Below, one piece after another: positions 25,372 to 34,335 of a DNA stretch of 64,000 bases. Positions within the stretch are counted from its first letter, which is position 1, and every line of letters begins with the position of its first letter. The notes under the pieces are model-generated. The model ran no database searches. It had not been told where the DNA came from and was given only the letters and a program-made list of their open reading frames with translations. Position numbers and translations under genes: made by a program. This DNA comes from Gemmatimonadota bacterium (GTDB lineage Bacteria; Gemmatimonadota; Gemmatimonadetes; Gemmatimonadales; GWC2-71-9): positions 102,111-166,110 of the forward strand of contig JADJPD010000013.1 of assembly GCA_016713435.1 (NCBI GenBank). The letters are read 5' to 3'.

Positions 25372-26856
25372 ATGCCGTTCTCCACTTCCGTTCTCTCCGC
25401 GGCCCCTGCCTCCTACGCGACGCCGCTCCTCGCCATCGCCGTCCCGGCCGGTGGCCTGCCGGCCTCGCTCGCCGCGGTGGACGCCGCGACTGGCGGTGCC
25501 CTCGGGCGCGTGTACGCCAGCGGTGACTTCACCGGCAAGAAGGACGAGCAGGTGCTGGTGCACCCGGCCGGTCCCATCGCCCGGGTGCTGCTGGTGGGTG
25601 TCGGGAAGGCGGAGGAGGCGGGCCGCACCCTGATCCGCCGCGCCGCCGCCTCGGCGGCGAAGCGGGCGCGCGTGCTCGGCGTGCCGACCTTTGCCTTCCA
25701 CCTGCCGCGCGAGGCGGCAGGCAGCGTCAGTGCCCGCGAGGCGGGGCAGGTCATCGCCGAGGGCCTCGGCTATGGCGCCTGGCACTACCCGGACCTCAAG
25801 CAGCCGCCCGAGGAGAAGAAGCCGGCGCTCGAGTCCGCCGTGATCCTGGCGCCCGAGGCCACCGCCGAGGTCGAGGCGGGGCACCTGGTGGGCGCCGCCA
25901 TCGCGGCGGGCCAGGCGTACACCCGGCTGCTGCAGATGCTCCCGGGCAACACCTGCACGCCGGGTTACCTGGCCCAGCAGGCCGGCGAGCTGGTGCGCCG
26001 CCACGGCTTCAAGGGCATCGTGATGGACCTGGCCGCCATCAAGGCCGAGAAGATGGGCGGCCTGCTGGGTGTGGCGCAGGGCAGCGCGGAGGAGCCCAAG
26101 TTCATCGTGCTCGAGTACCAGGGCGGGAGCGGCGCGCCCATCGTGCTGATCGGGAAGGGCATCACCTTCGACACCGGCGGCATCTCCATCAAGCCGGCGG
26201 ACAAGATGGAGGACATGAAGTTCGACATGTCCGGCGCCGCCTCGGTGCTCGGCACCTTCGAGATGCTGGGGCGGCTCAAGCCCAAGGTGAACGTGGTGGG
26301 CCTGGTGCCCTGCGCCGAGAACATGCCGAGCGGCACGGCGCTCAAGCCGGGCGACGTGATCCGGAGCCACCTCGGCAAGACGATCGAGATCGTCAACACC
26401 GACGCCGAGGGCCGGCTCATCCTCTGTGACGCGCTGTCGTACGCCCGGAAGTTCAAGCCCGCCTGCGTGATCGACGCGGCCACGCTCACCGGCGCCGTGG
26501 TGGTGGCGCTGGGCCACTTCGCGAGCGGCCTCATGGGCACCGACGACGCGCTGGTGGAGGAGGTGCGGCAGGCGGGCGAGCGCGCCGGGGAGCGGGGCTG
26601 GCCGCTGCCGCTCTGGGACGAGTACCGCGACCTCATCAAGTCCGACATCGCCGACATGAAGAACTCCGGCGGGCGGCCCGCCGGCTCCATCTCCGCGGGC
26701 TGGTTCCTGCGCGAGTTCGTGAGCGGCTATCCGTGGGTGCACGTGGACATCGCCGGCACCGCCTACAGCGACCGCGAGGATGCCGCCCGGGTGAAGGGCC
26801 CAACCGGCAACTGCATGCGGCTCTTTGCGGAGTTCGTGCTCGGCAGGAGCGCGTGA
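25372..26856 (+). CDS. pepA: Leucyl aminopeptidase (M17 family)
   Basis: A full-length 494-residue M17 aminopeptidase. The N-terminal macro-like domain covers residues 1-160; the catalytic domain holds GKGITFDTGGISIKP (metal-binding Lys and Asp), MKFDMSGAA and the family signature NTDAEGRL, then the C-terminal substrate region DIAGTAYSDRED. It removes N-terminal residues from peptides using two metal ions and works as a cytoplasmic hexamer. Its stop overlaps the start of the next gene (GTGA). Confidence 0.96.
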   Translation: MPFSTSVLSAAPASYATPLLAIAVPAGGLPASLAAVDAATGGALGRVYASGDFTGKKDEQVLVHPAGPIARVLLVGVGKAEEAGRTLIRRAAASAAKRARVLGVPTFAFHLPREAAGSVSAREAGQVIAEGLGYGAWHYPDLKQPPEEKKPALESAVILAPEATAEVEAGHLVGAAIAAGQAYTRLLQMLPGNTCTPGYLAQQAGELVRRHGFKGIVMDLAAIKAEKMGGLLGVAQGSAEEPKFIVLEYQGGSGAPIVLIGKGITFDTGGISIKPADKMEDMKFDMSGAASVLGTFEMLGRLKPKVNVVGLVPCAENMPSGTALKPGDVIRSHLGKTIEIVNTDAEGRLILCDALSYARKFKPACVIDAATLTGAVVVALGHFASGLMGTDDALVEEVRQAGERAGERGWPLPLWDEYRDLIKSDIADMKNSGGRPAGSISAGWFLREFVSGYPWVHVDIAGTAYSDREDAARVKGPTGNCMRLFAEFVLGRSA

Positions 26857-28709
26857 GCCTCCGGCTGGCTCGGCTCCACTCCGCGGGGGCGGCCCGGCGC
26901 GTGCGCGCGCTGGCCGCCCTCGCGGGCGCCGGCGTGCTGCTCCTCGCGGGCCCGCTCGCCGCCCAGTTCCCGCAGGACACGCTGGTCCGCGACACCCTGC
27001 CGCCGCGGGACACCGTCAACACCACCGAGAAGTACCTCGAGGCGCAGGAGGCGCTCACCGTGCGCCTGCCCGTGCTGCCGCACCTCACCCTCGAGTCCCC
27101 GCGCCCACCGATGAGCCGGGTCGTGCTGGACCGCGACTCGCTCGACTGGGCCATGGCCGAGACCCTGGGGGACCTGCTGCAGCGGGTCCCGGGCGTCTAT
27201 CTGCTGCGTGGCGGCTGGGTGGGGCGGACCGAGTACCCGAACTTCCAGGGCCGCGGCCCCTCGGCGGTGGAGTACCGGCTCGACGGCATGCCCTACCTGC
27301 CCATCGGCAGCGACAGCGTGGGGGTGGACCCGTCGTTCTTCTCGCTCAGCCTGTTCGAGCGGGTGGAGATCGAGCGGTGGCCCGGGCTGCTCCGGGTGCA
27401 CCTGTTTACCCGGCGGCACAGCCTCAAGGCGCCGGGCTCCCGCATCGGCATCAGCTCGGGTGACAAGCAGATTGCCCGGTACATCGGGGCGCTGCAGAAG
27501 CGCTACCCGTCCGGGTTCGGGTTCGGGATGGGTGGGGAGCGGATGGTGGCGCCCACGGCCACGGGCTCCTCGAGCGACTTCGACATCACCAACATCTGGC
27601 TGCAGCTGGGCTACGTGCCGAGCGAGCGGCTCGGGGTGCAGGTGCAGCTGGTCAACTCGAGCCCGGACCGCAAGCGCTTCATCGACGGCTCCACGGGCGT
27701 CCCCGACACGCTGGAGCTGGCGCTCCGCGGCAAGCGGCAGGACCTCGAGCTCCGCGGCGCGTGGCGGAGCCAGCCGGGGGAGCAGGGCCTGCGGGTGGAT
27801 CTCCTCCTGGGGCGGACCAAGTGGGAAGGCCAGGGGCTGAGCGAGGAGATCCGGCAGGGCGGGGTGCAGGTGGGCCTCCGGACGCCCACCTTCGGCGCCA
27901 GCGCCCGGGTGCTCAACCGGTCGCGCTACTCGCCGTGGGACGTGCGGGCCGAGGCGGGCTGGACGCCGGTGGCCGGCGTGAGCGCCGCCGCCGAGGCGGG
28001 CCTCACCACGCACGACGGCGACCGCACCAGCCGCTGGGTGGGCCTCCGCGGCGGGCTCGGCCTGCCGCTTGGGTTCACCGCGGCGGCCGCGCTCCGCACC
28101 GGGTCCATCGTGGCCACGCCCACGATCCTGGCCCAGCAGGCGCAGGACCTCACCGACTGGCAGGCGAGTATCGGCTGGCAGCGGCCGTGGGCGGGGCTCG
28201 AGGTCGGCTACGCGCGGAGCGATGCCTTCGCGCCCACGGCCTACCGGCCGTTCCTCCCCAAGATCGCCGGCCTCGCCCCGTCCGGGGCCACCGACTGGGT
28301 GACGGTCAACTGGCGGCTGCGTCCCCGCACCTGGCTCACCCTCGAGGGATGGTACAGCGACCCCACGGGTTCCCGCCTGCCGGACGGGCTGCCGGCCACC
28401 CACTCCATCACCAGCGCCACCATCCGCTCCAAGTTCTGGCGCACCTTCCGGAGCGGGATCTTCGACTTCAAGGCCCAGGTGGCCTTCGAGAGCTTCGGCG
28501 ACGGGATCATCGGCCGGGACTCGACCGGCGGGGCGATCGCGCTCGAGGGGGCGTCGTTCTGGCGCACCAACATCGAGATCCGGCTCGACCAGTTCATGCT
28601 CTACTGGGACCGCTACAACCTGCAGGCCAGCCGGAAGACCTACGTGCCCGGATTCCGGATGCTGAATTTCGGCAGCACCTTCGGGGTCAGGTGGGAGTTC
28701 ACCAACTAG
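26853..28709 (+). CDS. TonB-dependent-receptor plug-domain outer-membrane protein
   Basis: The GTG start overlaps the pepA stop. A signal peptide (VLLLAGPLAAQ) is followed by a short linker, then a plug-like region at residues 95-185: LGDLLQRVPGVYLLRGGW and AVEYRLDGMPYLPIG, SLFERVEIERWPG. The rest is repeating beta-hairpins ending in WEFTN, consistent with an outer-membrane barrel of about 430 residues. That is shorter than a standard 22-strand receptor, and no TonB box is evident, so it may be a divergent receptor. Ligand unknown. Confidence 0.72.
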   Translation: MSLRLARLHSAGAARRVRALAALAGAGVLLLAGPLAAQFPQDTLVRDTLPPRDTVNTTEKYLEAQEALTVRLPVLPHLTLESPRPPMSRVVLDRDSLDWAMAETLGDLLQRVPGVYLLRGGWVGRTEYPNFQGRGPSAVEYRLDGMPYLPIGSDSVGVDPSFFSLSLFERVEIERWPGLLRVHLFTRRHSLKAPGSRIGISSGDKQIARYIGALQKRYPSGFGFGMGGERMVAPTATGSSSDFDITNIWLQLGYVPSERLGVQVQLVNSSPDRKRFIDGSTGVPDTLELALRGKRQDLELRGAWRSQPGEQGLRVDLLLGRTKWEGQGLSEEIRQGGVQVGLRTPTFGASARVLNRSRYSPWDVRAEAGWTPVAGVSAAAEAGLTTHDGDRTSRWVGLRGGLGLPLGFTAAAALRTGSIVATPTILAQQAQDLTDWQASIGWQRPWAGLEVGYARSDAFAPTAYRPFLPKIAGLAPSGATDWVTVNWRLRPRTWLTLEGWYSDPTGSRLPDGLPATHSITSATIRSKFWRTFRSGIFDFKAQVAFESFGDGIIGRDSTGGAIALEGASFWRTNIEIRLDQFMLYWDRYNLQASRKTYVPGFRMLNFGSTFGVRWEFTN

Positions 28710-28738
28710 CGATCCCGCTCCCGCCGGATCGCCCAGCC

Positions 28739-28767
28739 TAGCCGTAAACCCCCTTCCCAGTTATAGT
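28739..28767 (+). promoter_or_regulatory. Possible promoter of the yicC-gmk-rpoZ-coaBC group
   Basis: TATAGT at 28762-28767 is a good -10 box; TAGCCG at 28739-28744 lies 17 bp upstream but matches the -35 consensus only in part. It sits about 35 bp before the yicC start. Confidence 0.35.
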
Positions 28768-28800
28768 TCCCGACTTTCCCGAACCCCGGGCGGATGAGAC

Positions 28801-29679
28801 GTGCCGTACAGCATGACGGGCTTCGGGGCCGCCGAGGGGACGGTTGCAGGGGGGCGGCTCCGGGTGGAGATCCGGACGGTCAACCATCGCCACTTCAACC
28901 CGGCGCTCAAGCTGGCTGGGGACCTGGCGCCGCTCGAGGGCGAGCTGCGCGAGCGGCTCCGCAAGGACTTCGACCGCGGGCACATCGCGGTGTCCGCGCG
29001 GTGGACGGAGGAGCCGGAGGTCGCGGCGCCGGCCGTCCGCGTGGACGTGGAGCGGGCGCAGGCGGCGCTGTCGGCGCTCCGGGAGCTGCAGCAGGCGCTG
29101 GGCATCCCGGGCGACGTGGACCTGGGGATGATCATCCGGCAGCCCGACGTCTTCGTGACGCAGGCGGCCGAGACCCCTGAGGTGCCATGGGCCGAGGTGG
29201 AGCCGGTGGTGGCGGCGGCCATCGTGAGCTGCAAGGAAATGCGGCGCCGGGAGGGCGGGGTGCTGGCCGACGAGCTGCGCCACCGCCTGGACCTCATGGC
29301 GCAGGCCGCCCAGGTGATCGCGGCGCGGGCGCCGGAGCGGCTGGTGAAGGAGCGGGACCGCCTGCGGGCCTCCGTGACGCAGCTGCTCGACGGCCGCACC
29401 GTGGACGAGCAGCGCCTGGCCCAGGAGCTGGCGTTCCTGGCCGACAAGCTGGACATCACCGAGGAGCTGGTCCGGTTCACCGCGCACGTGGCGGCCTGCC
29501 GTGAGGCGCTCGGCAAGGACCAGCCGGTGGGCAAGCAGCTCGGCTTCCTGGCGCAGGAACTCGGCCGCGAAGTGAACACCATGGGCAGCAAGGCCAACCA
29601 CGCCGAGATCCAGCAGCAGGTGATCGGCATGAAGGGCGAGCTGGAGAAGTTCCGGGAACAGCTCGAGAACCTCGAGTGA
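28801..29679 (+). CDS. yicC: YicC family endoribonuclease
   Basis: The 292-residue protein starts at GTG with MPYSMTGFGAAEG, the family hallmark (usually MIRSMTGFG), followed by RTVNHRHFNPALKL. The C-terminal domain has EITEELVRF-like DITEELVRFTAHV and QELGREVNTMGSKANH, the most conserved YicC block and the likely active site. YicC-type enzymes are endoribonucleases involved in RNA turnover. Its position directly before gmk (4-bp overlap) and rpoZ is the standard order in many bacteria, which supports the call. Confidence 0.94.
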   Translation: MPYSMTGFGAAEGTVAGGRLRVEIRTVNHRHFNPALKLAGDLAPLEGELRERLRKDFDRGHIAVSARWTEEPEVAAPAVRVDVERAQAALSALRELQQALGIPGDVDLGMIIRQPDVFVTQAAETPEVPWAEVEPVVAAAIVSCKEMRRREGGVLADELRHRLDLMAQAAQVIAARAPERLVKERDRLRASVTQLLDGRTVDEQRLAQELAFLADKLDITEELVRFTAHVAACREALGKDQPVGKQLGFLAQELGREVNTMGSKANHAEIQQQVIGMKGELEKFREQLENLE

Positions 29680-30314
29680 CCCCGTTCCTGCTGGTGCTGT
29701 CGTCGCCGAGCGGGGTGGGGAAGACCACCATCGCGCGGCAGCTGCTGGAGCGGCGCGCGGACGTGGGCTATTCGGTGTCCGCCACCACGCGGGCGCCCCG
29801 GCCGGGCGAGGAACACGGGCGGAGCTACTGGTTCCTGTCCGAGGTGGAGTTCGAGGCGGAGGTGCAGGCGGGCGCGTTCGTGGAGCACGCGCGCTACAAT
29901 GCCAACCGCTACGGGACGCTCAAGCGGGAAGTGGAGCGCCTGTTCGCCTTGGGGAAGCACGTGGTGATGGACATCGAGGTCGAGGGCGCGCGCCAGGTGC
30001 GGCGCCAGGTGGCCGACGCGGTGTTCGTGTTCATCCTGCCGCCGAGCGGTGCGGAACTGGTGAAGCGGCTCGGCGGGCGGGGCACGGAGACGAGCACGGT
30101 GCTCAAGCACCGGCTGGCCATCGCCAACGACGAGCTCAAGGCGGTGACGGAGTACGATTACGTGGTCGTCAACGACGACCTCGAGCGGGCGATCGCCCAG
30201 GTGGCGGCGATCCTCGACGCGGAAGGGCACCGGGTGAGCCGCCATCGCGGGCTCGCCCAGCAGGTGGAGCAGATCCGTCGCGAGGTGGCGGCGGCGGCAA
30301 TGCGGCTGGACTGA
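29676..30314 (+). CDS. gmk: Guanylate kinase
   Basis: A 212-residue kinase that turns GMP into GDP using ATP. The P-loop is SSPSGVGKTT at residues 9-18; the GMP-binding part includes SVSATTRAPRPGEEHGRSYW and FVEHARYNANRYGT, and the lid region carries RLGGRGTE. Length and motifs are normal. The GTG start overlaps the yicC stop. A short gap of about 50 bp leads to rpoZ. Confidence 0.96.
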   Translation: MTPFLLVLSSPSGVGKTTIARQLLERRADVGYSVSATTRAPRPGEEHGRSYWFLSEVEFEAEVQAGAFVEHARYNANRYGTLKREVERLFALGKHVVMDIEVEGARQVRRQVADAVFVFILPPSGAELVKRLGGRGTETSTVLKHRLAIANDELKAVTEYDYVVVNDDLERAIAQVAAILDAEGHRVSRHRGLAQQVEQIRREVAAAAMRLD

Positions 30315-30363
30315 CCCGCCCGCCGGGCGGCAGAGGGTAGCCAGGACAGGAGAGGACCAACTC

Positions 30364-30576
30364 GTGAAGATCTACACCCCGACGGATGCGGCCCGCCAGG
30401 CGGGCAACAAGTACCTGGGCGTGCTGGTGGCGGCCAAGTTCGCGCGGCACATCAACGACCTGCCGCGGGAGCGCCTGCTCGAGAAGACGCAGAAGCTCAC
30501 CACCCAGGCCCTCGAGGCGCTCTGCACCGGCGACCTCCAGTACAAGATCTCCCGGCGGCGCCGCAGCGAGGCCTGA
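30364..30576 (+). CDS. rpoZ: DNA-directed RNA polymerase omega subunit
   Basis: This 70-residue protein starts at GTG after an AGGAGAGGA-like site. It shows the short omega pattern: NKYLGVLVAAKFARHIN, then EKTQKLTTQALEALCTGDLQYKI. Omega helps fold and hold the beta-prime subunit of RNA polymerase. Place between gmk and coaBC is the usual one, which raises confidence for such a short gene. Confidence 0.9.
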   Translation: MKIYTPTDAARQAGNKYLGVLVAAKFARHINDLPRERLLEKTQKLTTQALEALCTGDLQYKISRRRRSEA

Positions 30577-30578
30577 GC

Positions 30579-31775
30579 ATGTGGTCCGGCCGGCACGTCG
30601 TGGTGGGCGTGACGGGCGGGATCGCCAGCTACAAGAGCTGTTACCTCGTGCGGCGCCTCGTCGAGGCGGGCGCACGCGTGGATGTGATCCTCACGGAGGG
30701 GGCCGCCGAGTTCGTGCGGCCCCTCACGTTTGAGGCGCTCTCGGGCCGGCCGGTCCTGACGTCGCTGTGGGCGCCGAACGCCGCGCTCGAGCACGTCCGC
30801 CTCGCCCAGCAGGCGGACCTCGTCATCGTGGCCCCCGCCACCGCCAGCACGCTGGCGCGCATGGCCGCCGGCATCGGCGACGATCTCCTCACCACCCTCC
30901 TCCTCGCGCGCTCCGGCCCGGTGCTCGTGGCGCCCGCCATGAACGACGGGATGTACGCGCATCCCGCCACCCGGGCCAACCTCGCGGCGCTGGTGGCGCG
31001 GGGCGTGGCCACCGTGGGACCGGAGGTGGGACCGCTCGCCGAGGGCGCGTCCGACCGCCCCGGCCGCATGAGTGAGCCCGACGTGATCCTGTCGCACGCC
31101 ACCCGCCTGCTGCATCGCGGCGGCCCGCTGGCGGGGAAGGTGGTGGTGGTGACGGCGGGCCCAACACGCGAGCCCCTCGACCCGGTGCGCGTGGTGACCA
31201 ACCGCTCGAGCGGCAAGATGGGCTACCGCCTGGCCGAGGTGGCGTGGGAACGCGGCGCCGAGGTGGTGCTGGTGAGCGGGCCGACGCAGCTCCCGGTGCC
31301 CACGGGCGTGGAATGCGTGCGGATCGAGACCACCAAGGAAATGGAAGCCGCGGTGCGCGCGGCGCTGCCCGCCTCCGACGTGCTGCTCATGGCCGCCGCC
31401 CCCTCTGACTACCGCCCGGAGGAACCCCTCCTCGAGAAGCGGCCCCGGCAGCAGGGGCGCCTGGCCGTGGACTTCGGGCCAACCGAGGACATCCTGCTGG
31501 CCACCGAGGGCGCTCGGAAGGACGGCAGCATCATCGTGGGCTTTGCGCTCGAGACCGGGGACGCCATGCGGAAGGGGCGCGCCAAGCTCGAGCGGAAGCA
31601 CCTCGATTTCATCGTGGTGAACGACGCGCTCGAGCCGGGCGCCGGGTTCGAGGTGGACACCAACCGGGTCGTGATCGTGAGCCAGGACGGCCGGGAGGTG
31701 CCGGTGCCCCTGGCCTCGAAGCGCATGGTGGCCGAGGCCATCCTGGACGCCGTGGAGGCGCGGCTTGGACGATAG
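30579..31775 (+). CDS. coaBC: Bifunctional phosphopantothenoylcysteine decarboxylase/synthase
   Basis: A 398-residue two-domain enzyme of coenzyme A synthesis. The N-terminal flavodoxin-like decarboxylase (1-180) has GVTGGIASYKS, LEHVRLAQQADLVIVAPATA with the catalytic His, and PAMNDGMY. The C-terminal CoaB domain (185-398) has VTAGPTREPLDPVRVVTN and SSGKMGYRLA, then AAAPSDYRP and the late VGFALET. It joins cysteine to phosphopantothenate and then removes CO2. It starts 2 bp after rpoZ and its 3' end overlaps the UDG start. Confidence 0.96.
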   Translation: MWSGRHVVVGVTGGIASYKSCYLVRRLVEAGARVDVILTEGAAEFVRPLTFEALSGRPVLTSLWAPNAALEHVRLAQQADLVIVAPATASTLARMAAGIGDDLLTTLLLARSGPVLVAPAMNDGMYAHPATRANLAALVARGVATVGPEVGPLAEGASDRPGRMSEPDVILSHATRLLHRGGPLAGKVVVVTAGPTREPLDPVRVVTNRSSGKMGYRLAEVAWERGAEVVLVSGPTQLPVPTGVECVRIETTKEMEAAVRAALPASDVLLMAAAPSDYRPEEPLLEKRPRQQGRLAVDFGPTEDILLATEGARKDGSIIVGFALETGDAMRKGRAKLERKHLDFIVVNDALEPGAGFEVDTNRVVIVSQDGREVPVPLASKRMVAEAILDAVEARLGR

Positions 31776-32694
31776 CGTCCGGCGCTACCTGCGCCAGCAG
31801 ATGGAGCTCGGGGGGCGCGAGGTGATCCTGCCCGGCACCGGCGCCCGCCGCCCGGCGGGCCCCGCCGGTGAGGCGCCCCTGCGGAGGGCGCGTCTCCCCG
31901 ACGAGAGCGCGAGGCCCGCAGCCACCCCCACTCCGGTCGTCGTCGCTGCGCCGGCGGAGCCGGCGCGTCCGGTTCCCGAATCACCCGTGGCGGAGGCCGA
32001 GCCGATGCCGAAGAAGTCGAGCGCCCCGCGCCCCTCGGGCGGCAGTGAGGCCGGCAAGTGGCGCAAGGACGCGCCGCCGATCCCCGGTCCGGGCCTCGTG
32101 GTCCACCCACCGGCCGTCAGCCTCGTGGACGACGGGATCAGCCACCTGCCGACGCTCGAGGCCCTGGCCAGCGTGGTGCGGACCTGTACCCGGTGCCGGC
32201 TGGCGGAGACCCGCACCCACGCCGTCCCGGGCGAGGGCAACCCGGCGGCCGACTTCATGTGCGTCGGCGAGGGGCCCGGCGCCACCGAGGACGAGACCGG
32301 CCGTCCCTTCGTGGGCGCTGCCGGCCAGCTGCTCGACCAGATCCTCGGCGCCATCGACCTGCCGCGGGAGACGGTGTTCATCGCCAACATCGTGAAGTGC
32401 CGCCCGCCGCAGAACCGCAAGCCGCTCCCGGATGAGGCGGCCGCCTGCCTGCCGTACCTGCATCGCCAGATTGCCCTGGTGAAGCCCAAGGTGCTGCTGG
32501 CCCTGGGCGGCACCGCCGCCGAGCACCTGCTGGGCGTCAAGAAGAGCCTGGGCGACCTCCGGAACCAGGTGCACCGCTACGGGGACATCCCGCTCGTGGT
32601 CACCTACCATCCCGCGGCGCTGCTCCGCAATCCCAACTGGAAGAAGCCCACCTGGGACGACGTGCGCATTGCGCGGCAGCTGCTGGACGGCTAG
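31765..32694 (+). CDS. Family-4 uracil-DNA glycosylase with long disordered N terminus
   Basis: The TTG start lies inside the end of coaBC (11-bp overlap). Residues 1-125 are Pro/Ala-rich and probably disordered. The glycosylase domain follows: CTRCRLAETRTHAVPGEGN, GEGPGATEDETGRPFVGAAG and IVKCRPPQNRKPLPDE, then TYHPAALLRNP. The CxxC pair with the later cysteines makes the 4Fe-4S cluster typical of family 4. It cuts uracil out of DNA after cytosine deamination, which matters in GC-rich genomes. The SPO1 polymerase-fusion-like extension length is unusual but such tails are known in the family. Confidence 0.92.
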   Translation: MDDSVRRYLRQQMELGGREVILPGTGARRPAGPAGEAPLRRARLPDESARPAATPTPVVVAAPAEPARPVPESPVAEAEPMPKKSSAPRPSGGSEAGKWRKDAPPIPGPGLVVHPPAVSLVDDGISHLPTLEALASVVRTCTRCRLAETRTHAVPGEGNPAADFMCVGEGPGATEDETGRPFVGAAGQLLDQILGAIDLPRETVFIANIVKCRPPQNRKPLPDEAAACLPYLHRQIALVKPKVLLALGGTAAEHLLGVKKSLGDLRNQVHRYGDIPLVVTYHPAALLRNPNWKKPTWDDVRIARQLLDG

Positions 32695-32698
32695 CGGC

Positions 32699-32777
32699 GG
32701 TTCCCCACAGCTGTGGAAAACGCGGGTGGAAAGGCTGTGGGTCCTCGTGGAGAGGACCCACGTTGCTGTGGGGAACC
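32699..32777. repeat. Nested inverted repeats upstream of dnaB
   Basis: The outer arms GGTTCCCCACAGC (32699-32711) and its exact complement (32765-32777) enclose an inner perfect 9-bp hairpin (TGGGTCCTC at 32738-32746 with 32752-32760). The left arm continues into CCACAGCTGTGG, a 12-bp palindrome. Four TGTGG(A/G)-type words lie in or near it (32712, 32736, 32767, 32797); TGTGGAAAA and TGTGGGGAA each differ slightly from the reverse DnaA box TGTGGATAA. This could be a protein-binding site or an RNA structure in the dnaB leader. Confidence 0.75.
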
Positions 32778-32917
32778 GGGGCCGCCGTCACACCGGTGTG
32801 GAAGATTGGAGGAAGCGCCCCGGCGCCCCGCGTCAAGTGATTGCGGGGCACCGGGCGGGTACATACAGTTGTCCTCGCTCACGCCGTCCGTCGTTCCCCG
32901 TGCCACCGGCGTCACCC

Positions 32918-34324
32918 ATGACAGCGTTCCCTCCCGAGTACGGCGGTTCCCCCGGCGGCGGTGTCGCCGAGCAGCAGGTCCGCGGCGCGCCCTGGAGCAA
33001 CGAGGCCGAGCAGGCCGTGCTCGGCGCCATGCTCCTCGACAATGATGCGGCGCTCCGGGCGGTGGAGCTCGTCGACGATGCGCTCTTCTATCGTGAGGCG
33101 CACCGGCGGGTGTTCCGCGCCATGCGGCGGCTCATCGAGCGCCGGGTCAACATCGACCACATCACGCTCCGCGACGAGCTGGAGCGCAAGGGCGAGCTCG
33201 ACAGCGTCGGCGGCGAGGGCTACCTGGCCGAACTGGTGGACGCGGCCGTCACCACGGCCAACCTCGAGGCGCACGCGGCGATCGTGCGCGAGAAGTCCGT
33301 GCTGCGGCAGCTCATCGAGGCGTCCACCGCCATCGTGTCGCAGGCCTACAGCGGGGCGCAGCCGGCCAACGAGCTGCTGGACGAGGCCGAGTCGAAGATC
33401 TTCCAGATCTCCCAGTACCGGAAAGCCGAGGGCTTCAGCCGGATCAAGGAGATGCTATGGCCCACGATGGAGCGCATCGAAAAGCTCCATCAGCAGGGGA
33501 AACAGGTTACCGGAGTTCCGAGCGGGTTTAGAGATTTGGACGAGATGACGACGGGCTTCCAGCCGTCGGACCTGATCATCCTGGCGGCCCGCCCGTCCAT
33601 GGGGAAGACGGCCTTCTGCCTGAACCTCGCCGCGCACGCGGCGCACGAGCAGAAGGGCGTGGCGGTCTTCTCGCTGGAAATGAGCAAGGAGTCGCTGGTC
33701 CAGCGCCTGCTCTGTGCGGAGGCGCGGGTGGACAGCCAGCGGGTGCGCCGGGGCACGCTGTCGGATGCGGACTTCGCCATGATGGCGCGGGCGGCGGGGT
33801 CGCTGCTCAGCTGCCCCATCTGGATCGACGACACGCCGGCGCTCACGCTGCTCGAGATGCGGAGCAAGGCCCGGCGGCTCCGGATGGAGAACGAGGTGGG
33901 GCTGATCATCGTGGACTACCTGCAGCTGATGCGGAGCCCGGCCTACGCCGAGAACCGGGTGCAGGAGATCAGCGACATCTCCCGCTCGCTCAAGGCGCTC
34001 GCCCGGGAGCTCGAGGTGCCGGTCATCGCGCTGTCGCAGCTCTCGCGCGCCAGCGAGCAGCGGGGCGGGGAGCGGAAGCCCATCCTCTCCGACCTGCGCG
34101 ACTCGGGCGCCATCGAGCAGGACGCGGACATCGTGCTGTTCATCCACCGGCCGGAGATGTACGAGCAGATGGACAAGGAAGGGAACAGCAACGAGGGCAA
34201 GGCGGAGCTCATCGTGGCCAAGCATCGCAACGGGCCCACGGGCACCATCGAGCTCTACTTCCACAAGCAGTTCACCCGGTTTGCGAGCCTCTCCGACCGG
34301 GAAGAGTCGGAATACGGAGGCTAG
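32918..34324 (+). CDS. dnaB: Replicative DNA helicase DnaB
   Basis: The 468-residue protein has the N-terminal primase-binding domain (NEAEQAVLGAMLLDNDAALR, residues 25-130), a linker, and the RecA-like helicase domain with Walker A AARPSMGKTAF, EMSKESLVQRLL, Walker B VGLIIVDYLQLM and the arginine-bearing ALSQLSRASEQR and DLRDSGAIEQDAD. It unwinds DNA ahead of the replication fork as a hexamer. No intein is present. The ATG at 32918 gives the normal N terminus; upstream in-frame codons exist but lack conservation. Confidence 0.96.
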   Translation: MTAFPPEYGGSPGGGVAEQQVRGAPWSNEAEQAVLGAMLLDNDAALRAVELVDDALFYREAHRRVFRAMRRLIERRVNIDHITLRDELERKGELDSVGGEGYLAELVDAAVTTANLEAHAAIVREKSVLRQLIEASTAIVSQAYSGAQPANELLDEAESKIFQISQYRKAEGFSRIKEMLWPTMERIEKLHQQGKQVTGVPSGFRDLDEMTTGFQPSDLIILAARPSMGKTAFCLNLAAHAAHEQKGVAVFSLEMSKESLVQRLLCAEARVDSQRVRRGTLSDADFAMMARAAGSLLSCPIWIDDTPALTLLEMRSKARRLRMENEVGLIIVDYLQLMRSPAYAENRVQEISDISRSLKALARELEVPVIALSQLSRASEQRGGERKPILSDLRDSGAIEQDADIVLFIHRPEMYEQMDKEGNSNEGKAELIVAKHRNGPTGTIELYFHKQFTRFASLSDREESEYGG

Positions 34325-34335
34325 CGTCCCCCCCG

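Noticed and set aside
32699..32917. Origin of replication before dnaB
   Set aside because: TGTGG words are near but not equal to the DnaA box, there is no AT-rich unwinding element, and dnaA, dnaN or gidA are not nearby.
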